NCBI GenBank assembly: GCA_905197585.1
Contig: CAJJZO010000143.1
Coordinates: 1 to 5,167, forward strand
Direction of reading: 5' to 3'
DNA: 5,167 nt
Source of the DNA: an uncultured Collinsella sp.
GTDB taxonomy: Bacteria; Actinomycetota; Coriobacteriia; Coriobacteriales; Coriobacteriaceae
Shown: piece by piece, positions 1 through 5,167 of the stretch
How the letters are laid out: every line of letters starts with the position of its first letter
Position numbering within the stretch: position 1 is the stretch's first letter
Translations under genes and position numbers: made by a program
The notes under the pieces: model-generated
Told to the model about the DNA's origin: nothing
The model's input: the letters and a program-made list of their open reading frames with translations, nothing else
The model's database searches: none

Positions 1-591
1 ATGGCGAACCTTGGCGGCGGTGCCGGCAGTGTGTCGTTTGAGCGCACTGATGGTTCGGGTTCGTTAGTGGAGCCGGGATCCGGCGATGCCTCGAGCGGAA
101 AGACATCCGAAGGCTCTTCGCCTAAGGCGTCTGCCGCGGCAGAGGTTTATGTCGATGTTGATGGCGCCGTTGTGTCGCCCGGTGTATATCGTCTCAAGGA
201 CGGCGCGCGGGTGGCTCAGGCGATTGATGCCGCCGGCGGGCTGGCGCCCGAGGCAGACGTTACGGGGCTCAATCGGGCATCTAAGGTCGTCGATGGACAG
301 AAGATTCACGTTCCAACGGTAGGGGAGCAGCAGGCGTCCATTGCGGAAGCTGGTGTTGATGGTGGGGCTTCCGCATCATCGGGCGTGAGTGGCGCAACAG
401 GCCTAGTAAACATTAATACGGCAAGCGCGGCAGAGCTGCAGACGCTCTCGGGCATCGGTCCCTCCATGGCCCAGTCGATTATCGATGAGCGGACAAAGAA
501 CGGTGCTTTTGCCTCGGTTGACGATCTGATGCGTGTGTCGGGAATCGGCGAGAAGAAGCTTGCCAAAATCAAAGATTCCATCTGCGTATGA
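1..591 (+). CDS. comEA: ComEA-type competence DNA receptor, 5' end missing
   Basis: ComEA is a membrane-anchored extracytoplasmic protein that binds incoming double-stranded DNA and hands it to the ComEC channel. The visible 196 residues begin with a Gly/Ser-rich linker (about 1-47). An SLBB-type domain follows at about 48-106, containing VDGAVVSPGVYRL. After a second low-complexity linker (about 107-133) comes a paired helix-hairpin-helix DNA-binding domain at about 135-194. It opens with LVNINTASAAELQ and has hairpins LSGIGPSMAQ (149-158) and VSGIGEKKLAK (179-189). This order matches B. subtilis ComEA, which also has an N-terminal transmembrane anchor. No hydrophobic anchor is visible here, and the frame is open to the first base, so the ATG at position 1 is probably internal and the true start upstream. 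The stop overlaps the comEC start by 4 bp. The family call is secure; the start is not. Confidence 0.93.
   Translation: MANLGGGAGSVSFERTDGSGSLVEPGSGDASSGKTSEGSSPKASAAAEVYVDVDGAVVSPGVYRLKDGARVAQAIDAAGGLAPEADVTGLNRASKVVDGQKIHVPTVGEQQASIAEAGVDGGASASSGVSGATGLVNINTASAAELQTLSGIGPSMAQSIIDERTKNGAFASVDDLMRVSGIGEKKLAKIKDSICV
588..591 (+). promoter_or_regulatory. ATGA stop/start overlap coupling comEA to comEC
   Basis: The bases ATGA hold both the comEC start (588-590) and the comEA stop TGA (589-591). The nearest purine-rich stretch, GAGAAGAAG around 550-558, is about 30 bases upstream and too far to act as a normal ribosome binding site. The arrangement implies that ribosomes finishing comEA restart on comEC, keeping receptor and channel in proportion. 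The overlap is seen directly; coupling is inferred. Confidence 0.75.
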
Positions 592-2891
592 GTGCGACCG
601 AGTGCGAGCATGTGATGCCTCCGCGGCCTCTGATGACGTGGACGATGGCCCTGTGTGCCGGCATGTGCATGAGCTGCGCCTTGGTGCTCAACGTGGCCGC
701 CGATGCGCTGCTGCGGGAGCGGGCTTCGGCGGTCGGGCCGCTATGGGCCATTCCCGTTACGGCGGCGGTATTCGTTGTGCTGGCTCAATCTTGTGCGCGA
801 CTTGCCCCTTTGAAGCGGTGGCTGTATGCCGCGTCCGTCGGTCTCGTGGCGGGAGCGGTCGTCTCGGCGTGGTGGGCTGTGGGCGTGCTAAGCGCCTCGA
901 AGGCGCTCGACGGTCGAGCGGCAAGCAGCCTTGAGTTTGTCGTGCAGGGTGACCCATCCATAAACGACGACGTGTATTCCTATACCTGCGAGGCACGCAC
1001 GGACGGTAAGAACTTGGCAATGGTTCGCCTATCGTGCGACCTCGAGCTCAAGGTCGGGGCGCACGTACGTGCTATCGGTCGCGTTTCACGTTTTGAGAAC
1101 GATGCGTATGGACGATCGCGTGTGCTCCGAGGCGAGGTATGCAAGGTAAAAGCCGTTCGGATTTTATCGGTCGATGAGGGCTCTCCGGGGCCGCTGCTTC
1201 GGCTGCGAAATGGGCTGCTTGCGTCCATCGCGCCTGCGACCGACCCGGCGCGTGCGTTCATAGCCGGTGTCGTCTGCGGTCGTTCGGCCGAGCTGCACGC
1301 CCAACCGGCGGGCGACTGGTTTTCGGTGACGGGAACGGCGCATCTAATCGCCGTCTCGGGCAGCCATTTGGCTATCGTGGGGTTTGTAATCGAGGGTGTG
1401 TTGCAAAAGACTCGGTGCTCACGTGGTCTTCAGCGGGCGATATTGGCGATAACGCTTGTGGGCTACGCTGCTTTTACGGGCGCGTCTCCCTCGGCCGTGC
1501 GCGCGTGCTGCATGGTGTTCACGACGCTTGTCGTAAACGGCGCGGGGCGTCGCCGGCACGGCGCATCGGCACTCTTCGCAACCATGTCCATCTTTGTGCT
1601 ACTGCGGCCGACGGTGCTGTTCGAGATGGGCTTTCAGCTTTCATGTGCCAGCGTCTTTGCCATCCTGTGCTTTTGCCCGTACGCCACCTACGCTTTGGGT
1701 GAGCTGGGTGTGCCATCGGGCATTGCCAGTGTGCTTTCCGTCACACTGTGCTCGCAGTTGGCGACGCTCCCCATTACCATTCCTGCCTTCGGTACGTTCT
1801 CGCTCATTGCTCCGTTGGCAAATGCGGTCATTGGTCCGGTGGTGAGCGTACTGCTTGCTGTGTCGATCGTGCTGGTTCCCTTTTCGCTCGTGGGACCGTT
1901 GCGGGCTTGGGCGCTCGTTGTGCCCATGATTGCCGCCCGTTGCGCGCTGTTCTTCGAGCAGCTGTTTGCCGCCGTGCCGGGTGCATCTGTGAGCGTGCCG
2001 CCCGATAGCATGTGGATTTACCTAGTGCCGTGTTTGCTGGCGGTTCTGCTGGTCTGGTGGCCGCGTCCCCGTGCGCGTCCTATGGCGGTGGGGCTTGCAT
2101 GTCTGGTGCTCTTGGCTGCGATTCCGTACGTCTTTTGGGATCGATTCGCTCCGCCTTCGGTGACGGTACTCGATGTGGGCCAGGCCGATGCGATTCTTAT
2201 CCGCGAGGGCGGTGCAGTAGCGCTCGTCGACTGCGGGCTCGACGAGCGCGTGGTGGCGGCGTTGGTTCGCAATAACGTGCACCATATCGATGCCGTCTTT
2301 GTGACGCATTGGGATGAGGACCACTGGGGTGGTCTGCCTGCCGTGCTCGAACAGTTTTCGGTCGGAACGATTGCCGTGGCGGCTGATGCGCTGGAGGATG
2401 CTCCTGCCGAAGTATTGAACCGACCTGGCGTGGAGTATCGGCAGGTGCGCCGTGGGGATACGGTCGACATCGGCTCATTTTGCGCTCGCGTGATGTGGCC
2501 ATTCGAGTCCGTGGATGGCGAGGGAAATGAGGACTCGCTTGTCCTGCTGCTCTCCTATGTTCAGGAAGGCAAGGGCCTGCGTATGCTCCTCACCGGTGAT
2601 GCCGAGCTCGACCAAGAACGGGAATTCGTGCAGGAGGTGGGGGATATCGATGTCCTTAAACTTGGGCATCACGGCTCTAAGGTTTCAGTCGATGGTGAGT
2701 CGCTGGACGTCCTGAAGCCTGAGCTTTCCCTCGCGAGCGCGGGCGAGGGGAATCGATACGGCCATCCGTCCGATGCCTGCATCGATGCCGTTAAGGAAGC
2801 GGGCGGTGTGTTCGCGTGCACTATCGAACACGGCGATATCACCATCACGCCGACCGCGAAGGGCTTTACGATGCGATGCCAGCGACCGTGA
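588..2891 (+). CDS. comEC: ComEC/Rec2 DNA-uptake channel protein
   Basis: ComEC forms the inner-membrane channel that carries single-stranded transforming DNA into the cytoplasm. The 767-residue length is typical of the full family. Three hydrophobic segments (about 16-39, 48-67, 78-103) precede a soluble OB-like loop (about 114-195) with cysteines at 134, 150 and 185; a loop disulfide is known in B. subtilis ComEC. The membrane Competence domain (about 215-515) has the family signatures GTAHLIAVSGSHLAIVG (249-265), GASPSAVRA (298-306) and GFQLSCASVFAI (348-359). The C-terminal metallo-beta-lactamase-fold domain (about 522-767) has DVGQADA (529-535), the metal motif THWDEDHWGG (573-582), LLTGDAE (667-673), LKLGHHGS (690-697) and YGHP (724-727), so the candidate nuclease site looks intact. 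The start is the ATG of an ATGA overlap with comEA. No good Shine-Dalgarno lies just upstream, suggesting translational coupling; ATG 615 is an alternative. There is no comEB between comEA and comEC. Confidence 0.96.
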   Translation: MSATECEHVMPPRPLMTWTMALCAGMCMSCALVLNVAADALLRERASAVGPLWAIPVTAAVFVVLAQSCARLAPLKRWLYAASVGLVAGAVVSAWWAVGVLSASKALDGRAASSLEFVVQGDPSINDDVYSYTCEARTDGKNLAMVRLSCDLELKVGAHVRAIGRVSRFENDAYGRSRVLRGEVCKVKAVRILSVDEGSPGPLLRLRNGLLASIAPATDPARAFIAGVVCGRSAELHAQPAGDWFSVTGTAHLIAVSGSHLAIVGFVIEGVLQKTRCSRGLQRAILAITLVGYAAFTGASPSAVRACCMVFTTLVVNGAGRRRHGASALFATMSIFVLLRPTVLFEMGFQLSCASVFAILCFCPYATYALGELGVPSGIASVLSVTLCSQLATLPITIPAFGTFSLIAPLANAVIGPVVSVLLAVSIVLVPFSLVGPLRAWALVVPMIAARCALFFEQLFAAVPGASVSVPPDSMWIYLVPCLLAVLLVWWPRPRARPMAVGLACLVLLAAIPYVFWDRFAPPSVTVLDVGQADAILIREGGAVALVDCGLDERVVAALVRNNVHHIDAVFVTHWDEDHWGGLPAVLEQFSVGTIAVAADALEDAPAEVLNRPGVEYRQVRRGDTVDIGSFCARVMWPFESVDGEGNEDSLVLLLSYVQEGKGLRMLLTGDAELDQEREFVQEVGDIDVLKLGHHGSKVSVDGESLDVLKPELSLASAGEGNRYGHPSDACIDAVKEAGGVFACTIEHGDITITPTAKGFTMRCQRP

Positions 2892-2899
2892 CGACGTCG

Positions 2900-2929
2900 T
2901 TGGCGTGTGGTGGGCCCCTGGGCTAGAAT
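2900..2929 (+). promoter_or_regulatory. Probable promoter for holA
   Basis: TTGGCG (2900-2905, 4 of 6 matches to TTGACA) is followed after 18 bp by TAGAAT (2924-2929, 5 of 6 matches to TATAAT). Transcription would begin near 2936-2938, giving a leader of about 33 bases that contains the strong holA ribosome binding site. No terminator hairpin is apparent between comEC and holA, so read-through from comEC may add to expression. The call rests on consensus matching only. Confidence 0.5.
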
Positions 2930-2955
2930 GGCACGGAACGAATGCGAAGGCCTGC

Positions 2956-2965
2956 GGGAGGGGAG
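2956..2965 (+). promoter_or_regulatory. Strong ribosome binding site setting the holA start
   Basis: GGGAGGGGAG contains GGAGG, a near-ideal Shine-Dalgarno core, with 4 bases between the end of the purine run and the ATG at 2970. This selects ATG 2970 over the in-frame upstream GTG 2907 and ATG 2928. Those two lie within or before the likely promoter and would add 21 or 14 residues that look unlike a delta-subunit N-terminus. Confidence 0.85.
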
Positions 2966-2969
2966 CGCA

Positions 2970-3932
2970 ATGTCCGAAATCGGTCTGCTGCCGGCATATC
3001 TGATCGTCGGTACCGACGGCGTCAAGCGCGATCACGCCGTCTCGCGTATGAAAGCGCGTCTGGAAAAGACGGGCATGGTCGAGTTCAACCTCGACGAGCG
3101 CGATATGACCAAAGACCCCGATATCGAGTCCATTATCGGATCGCTCAACACCTTTCCGATGGGCAGCGAGTTTCGCCTGGTAATCCTTGATGGCTGCTCA
3201 AAACTCGCCAAGGCGGTCTCGGAGCCGCTTGTCGAGTATTTGGCGAGTCCCAGCCCCACAACGGTCTGCCTCATCATTGCCGACTCGCTTGCCAAGAACA
3301 CACGCCTGTATAAGGCGATCGCCAAGATCGATAAGAAGGCCGTGATCGATTGCTCCGGCACCAAGCGCTGGGAGCTACCGCGTCGCGTGCAGCAGATGGC
3401 GACGCAGCGCGGCAAGTCGATCTCGACGGCGGCCGCCGAGGAGCTCGTCTCGCGTTCGGGCGAGAACACTCGCATGCTCGATAACGACTTGGCTAAGCTT
3501 GCCCAGATGGTCGAGGCGCCCCAGATTGAGCTTGCCGATGTGGAGCGCTGGATTGTACGTACGGCCGAGGTTCAACCCTGGGACTTTCTCAATGCGGTCT
3601 CGGCACGTGACATGCGACGCTCGCTCGAGCTTTTCAATCTATTGCCCGCCAAGAGCTACGTGTGGACTTACACGTTGCTGTGCGGCCGCATCCGCGAGCT
3701 TATCGTCGCCAAGGCGCTCGATGCGCGCGGACAGGGTCGTGAGCTGGCCGCAACGCTCAAGCTCCAGTCCTGGCAGGTCAAGAATCACTTGACCTGGGCA
3801 CGTCGCTTTTCGATGGCAGAGCTCGTCGCGGCGCTCGAGGGGGCGGTCGATGTAGAGCTCGCGCTCAAGGGTTCGGCCGATTCTGAGGCCGCGCTTTTGC
3901 TCTGGATTACGAACATCTTGAGAAAATCGTGA
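2970..3932 (+). CDS. holA: DNA polymerase III delta subunit (clamp loader)
   Basis: HolA is the clamp-loader subunit that opens the beta sliding-clamp ring so that it can be placed on primed DNA during replication. The 320-residue length is close to the family norm of about 330-345. The N-terminal AAA+-like domain begins LLPAYLIVGTDGVKRDHAV (6-24), where the family has its opening beta strand and non-functional P-loop region. It continues with FNLDERD (39-45) and the SLNTFPMGSEFRLVIL strand (58-73), and like other delta subunits lacks a working Walker A motif. The middle contains DLAKLAQM (173-180), as in the family's lid region. The C-terminal collar domain ends with DVELALKGSADSEAALLLW (294-312), a characteristic delta ending. 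Its position between comEC and rpsT matches the conserved order in Firmicutes and Actinobacteria. The start is fixed by a strong ribosome binding site. No frameshift or truncation is seen. Confidence 0.94.
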   Translation: MSEIGLLPAYLIVGTDGVKRDHAVSRMKARLEKTGMVEFNLDERDMTKDPDIESIIGSLNTFPMGSEFRLVILDGCSKLAKAVSEPLVEYLASPSPTTVCLIIADSLAKNTRLYKAIAKIDKKAVIDCSGTKRWELPRRVQQMATQRGKSISTAAAEELVSRSGENTRMLDNDLAKLAQMVEAPQIELADVERWIVRTAEVQPWDFLNAVSARDMRRSLELFNLLPAKSYVWTYTLLCGRIRELIVAKALDARGQGRELAATLKLQSWQVKNHLTWARRFSMAELVAALEGAVDVELALKGSADSEAALLLWITNILRKS

Positions 3933-3981
3933 TGATACCTGCCTATTTGACAAATTCGTTCTATCCCTTTGAGGGGGAGCG

Positions 3982-3990
3982 TGCTATAGT
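3982..3990 (+). promoter_or_regulatory. Extended -10 promoter for rpsT
   Basis: TGCTATAGT combines the extended -10 dinucleotide TG, one spacer base and TATAGT (3985-3990, 5 of 6 matches to TATAAT). No convincing -35 box lies 16-18 bp upstream. A perfect TTGACA at 3947-3952 is 32 bp away, too far to pair with this box. Transcription would start around 3997-3999, giving an S20 leader of about 67 bases. The call rests on consensus matching. Confidence 0.6.
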
Positions 3991-3997
3991 AGGCGCT

Positions 3998-4038
3998 TGC
4001 ATGACCTCACCGTGTCTCAGAGGTGTCATACATTTTTT
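3998..4038 (+). promoter_or_regulatory. rpsT leader hairpin followed by T run (candidate attenuator)
   Basis: Left-arm bases 3998-4008 can pair with 4020-4032. TG (3998-3999) pairs with CA (4031-4032), then a C/A mismatch follows. ATGAC (4001-4005) pairs with GTCAT (4025-4029), and CTC (4006-4008) with GAG (4020-4022) across a 2-base bulge. The loop is 11 bases, and six Ts (4033-4038) follow directly. A rival pairing, CTTGCA (3996-4001) with TGCAAG (4038-4043), would take bases from the left arm. This resembles a weak terminator/antiterminator pair. S20 synthesis is known to be autoregulated in E. coli, so a leader control is plausible. The function is inferred. Confidence 0.4.
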
Positions 4039-4040
4039 GC

Positions 4041-4060
4041 AAGGAACTCGAAAGGAACTC
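4041..4060 (+). repeat. Tandem AAGGAACTC repeat containing the rpsT ribosome binding site
   Basis: AAGGAACTC occurs at 4041-4049 and again at 4052-4060, separated by GA. The AAGGA core of the second copy (4052-4056) ends 9 bases before the GTG start and is the likely working Shine-Dalgarno. The first copy is 20 bases or more from the start, too far for direct initiation, and its first three bases can pair with 3996-3998 in the leader. It could be a standby ribosome site, part of a regulatory fold or a chance duplication. Confidence 0.6.
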
Positions 4061-4065
4061 CAGAA

Positions 4066-4332
4066 GTGGCAAACATCAAGTCTCAGAAGAAGCGTATCCG
4101 CACCAATGAGGCAGCTCGCATGCGTAACAAGGCTGTCAAGTCCGAGCTCAAGACGCTGACCAAGCACGTCCAGTTCGCCGTCGCCGAGGGCGACGCCGAG
4201 AAGGCCCAGGCTGCCCTCAAGACCGTCACCAAGCGTCTCGACATGGCTGCCGCCAAGCATGTTATCCACAAGAACCAGGCTTCCAACCGCAAGTCCGGTC
4301 TTGCCAAGCTCGTGAACAGCATCAACGCTTAA
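4066..4332 (+). CDS. rpsT: 30S ribosomal protein S20
   Basis: S20 is a small, basic, helical protein that binds 16S rRNA early in 30S subunit assembly. The 88-residue product begins [20 protein letters not shown], the classic S20 N-terminus, continues with [10 protein letters not shown], and ends with the conserved [19 protein letters not shown] stretch (70-88). E. coli S20 has 87 residues. The start codon is GTG, with an AAGGA ribosome binding site 9 bases upstream. The frame stays open upstream to about 3997, but that part looks nothing like S20 and overlaps the promoter. Non-ATG starts are known for this gene: E. coli rpsT uses TTG, which takes part in its autoregulation. Codon use is strongly biased to preferred codons (AAG for Lys, CGT/CGC for Arg, GCC/GCT for Ala), as expected for a highly expressed gene. 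It has its own promoter and a strong terminator. Confidence 0.97.
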   Translation: MANIKSQKKRIRTNEAARMRNKAVKSELKTLTKHVQFAVAEGDAEKAQAALKTVTKRLDMAAAKHVIHKNQASNRKSGLAKLVNSINA

Positions 4333-4366
4333 GTTGTAAATTTCACACCACACAGATTACGCGCAT

Positions 4367-4403
4367 AAATGGAGCCTGTTTTATGGAACAGGCTCCATTT
4401 TTT
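4367..4403 (+). terminator. Strong intrinsic terminator after rpsT
   Basis: Bases 4367-4380 (AAATGGAGCCTGTT) are perfectly complementary to 4387-4400 (AACAGGCTCCATTT). They form a 14-bp stem with a 6-base loop TTATGG (4381-4386), and the T run occupies 4398-4403. It lies 34 bases after the rpsT stop and ends the com-holA-rpsT transcripts before lepA. It has only three As before the left arm, so efficient termination of opposite-strand transcripts is less likely. Confidence 0.95.
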
Positions 4404-4415
4404 GTACCGCTCGGG

Positions 4416-4429
4416 TAAGATAGTCCGCA
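4416..4429 (+). promoter_or_regulatory. Possible -10 box for a leaderless lepA transcript
   Basis: TAAGAT (4416-4421, 4 of 6 matches to TATAAT) ends 7 bases before the lepA ATG, so transcription would be expected to start at or next to the A of the start codon. No Shine-Dalgarno-like sequence sits at a usable distance, and the strong terminator just upstream means lepA needs its own promoter. No clear -35 box is seen, because that region falls in the terminator stem. Leaderless genes with this spacing are common in Actinobacteria. Confidence 0.42.
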
Positions 4430-5167
4430 TGAATACTTCAATTGACATTTCCCACATCCGCAACTTCTCGATTGTTGCGCACATCGACCATGGCAAGTCC
4501 ACGATCAGTGACCGCATTCTCGAGCTCACCCATACCGTCGACGAGCGCGACATGGAGTCGCAGCTGCTCGACACCATGGATATCGAGCGCGAGCGCGGCA
4601 TCACGATCAAGTCCAATGCCGTTCGCGTGTCCTATGACGCCGACGATGGCGAGACGTATCAGTTCAATCTGATCGATACGCCGGGCCACGTGGACTTTAC
4701 CTATGAGGTCTCGCGCTCGCTGGCAGCCTGTGAGGGCGCGGTGCTCGTTGTCGACGCCACACAGGGCGTCGAGGCACAGACCGTCTCCAACGCGACGCTT
4801 GCCATGAACGCCAATCTGGACATTGTGCCGGCCATCAACAAGATCGACCTGCCCTCGGCTCATCCCGACGAGGTTAAGACCGAGATCGAGGATGACCTGG
4901 CGATCCCTGCCGATGATGCCGTGTGTGTCTCGGGCAAGACCGGCGAGGGCATCCACGATCTGCTGGAGTCCATTGTCTTTCTGATCTCTCCGCCCAAGGG
5001 CGATGCGAATGCGCCGCTCAAGGCACTCATTCTGGATTCATACTTCGACGAGTATCGTGGCGTCGTCGCCACGGTGCGCATCTTTGACGGCTCCATCAAA
5101 AAGGGCGATACCTTGCGCATGATGCAGGCAAAGGGCGACTTTTTGGTCGATGGCGTGGGCGTCAAGC
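4429..5167 (+). CDS. lepA: Elongation factor 4 (LepA), 3' end beyond window
   Basis: LepA/EF4 is a ribosome-associated translational GTPase related to EF-G, implicated in back-translocation, initiation or ribosome assembly. The first 246 codons are present, about 40% of a protein of roughly 600 residues. The GTP-binding motifs are complete: G1 AHIDHGKST (17-25), G2 ERERGITIK (53-61), G3 DTPGHVDF (83-90), G4 NKIDLP (137-142) and G5-like SGKTG (168-172). [19 protein letters not shown] (92-110) is nearly identical to E. coli LepA as I recall it. Domain II begins around 190 with [22 protein letters not shown] 4429 places the protein start 6 residues longer than E. coli before the shared IRNFSI; no better start exists between it and G1. 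The preceding terminator makes it a separate transcription unit. The gene is cut only by the window edge, with no internal stop. Confidence 0.96.
   Translation, partial: MNTSIDISHIRNFSIVAHIDHGKSTISDRILELTHTVDERDMESQLLDTMDIERERGITIKSNAVRVSYDADDGETYQFNLIDTPGHVDFTYEVSRSLAACEGAVLVVDATQGVEAQTVSNATLAMNANLDIVPAINKIDLPSAHPDEVKTEIEDDLAIPADDAVCVSGKTGEGIHDLLESIVFLISPPKGDANAPLKALILDSYFDEYRGVVATVRIFDGSIKKGDTLRMMQAKGDFLVDGVGVK

Noticed and set aside
2018..2470. Open frame of 150 codons on the - strand inside comEC
   Set aside because: Ser/Thr/Arg-rich translation typical of an antisense shadow, no ribosome binding site or domain, and it overlaps the functional motifs of ComEC.
2910..2923. GGGCCC/GCCC-GGGC inverted bases after comEC as a terminator
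   Set aside because: The stem is only about 4 bp, there is no T run, and it lies in the spacer of the likely holA promoter.
2907..2969. Longer holA reading from GTG 2907 or ATG 2928
   Set aside because: The extra residues do not resemble the delta-subunit N-terminus, the region contains the likely promoter, and ATG 2970 has an excellent ribosome binding site.
3947..3952. Perfect TTGACA as the -35 box of the rpsT promoter
   Set aside because: It lies 32 bp from TATAGT, and no -10-like hexamer is found 16-18 bp downstream of it, so it does not form a normal promoter with anything visible.
4001..4159. Possible upstream peptide starting at ATG 4001 and overlapping rpsT out of frame
   Set aside because: It has no ribosome binding site, its ATG sits about 11 bases after the -10 box and inside the leader hairpin, and most of its length is an out-of-frame reading of S20.
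4438..4956. Long open frame (172 codons) on the - strand inside lepA
   Set aside because: It is antisense to the most conserved part of LepA, resembles no family I know, and is the kind of open frame expected opposite GC-rich coding sequence.
1..5167. Mobile elements, CRISPR arrays, tRNA/rRNA genes or defence genes
   Set aside because: Five conserved genes and short regulatory gaps account for nearly all of the window; I saw no terminal repeats, transposase motifs, spaced repeats or RNA-gene signatures.

Overview
The window is a bacterial chromosomal segment of fairly high GC content (roughly 60% by eye). Every recognisable gene is on the + strand, and the order is comEA - comEC - holA - rpsT - lepA. 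This is a well-known conserved neighbourhood: Bacillus subtilis has comEA-comEB-comEC-holA(yqeN)-rpsT with lepA a little further on, and related orders occur in Actinobacteria. The G+C-rich codon use, the absence of comEB and the style of the ComEA, S20 and LepA proteins suggest a Coriobacteriia-type actinobacterium, with Collinsella or a relative as the best guess. That assignment is inference from memory of such genomes, not a search result.

Layout. Positions 1-591 hold the 3' part of comEA, a DNA receptor with SLBB and helix-hairpin-helix domains; its membrane anchor is not visible. Positions 588-2891 hold a complete comEC, the DNA-uptake channel with a C-terminal metallo-beta-lactamase-fold domain, whose start overlaps the comEA stop by 4 bp. 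A 78-bp gap carries a likely promoter and a strong ribosome binding site for holA (2970-3932), the DNA polymerase III delta (clamp-loader) subunit. A 133-bp gap carries an extended -10 promoter and a structured leader for rpsT (4066-4332, ribosomal protein S20, GTG start). A very clear intrinsic terminator (14-bp perfect stem plus T run) closes the rpsT unit. lepA (elongation factor 4) starts at 4429 and runs off the right edge; its -10-like box lies where a leaderless transcript would be expected.

The genes fall into three jobs: uptake of transforming DNA (comEA/comEC, probably translationally coupled), replication (holA) and translation (rpsT, lepA). I find no mobile element, CRISPR array, tRNA, rRNA or defence island. 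The protein-coding content is ordinary and conserved. The parts worth a second look are regulatory: a possible attenuator-like leader with a duplicated ribosome-binding segment in front of rpsT, and a possible leaderless start for lepA. I see no convincing evidence of an undescribed multi-gene system.
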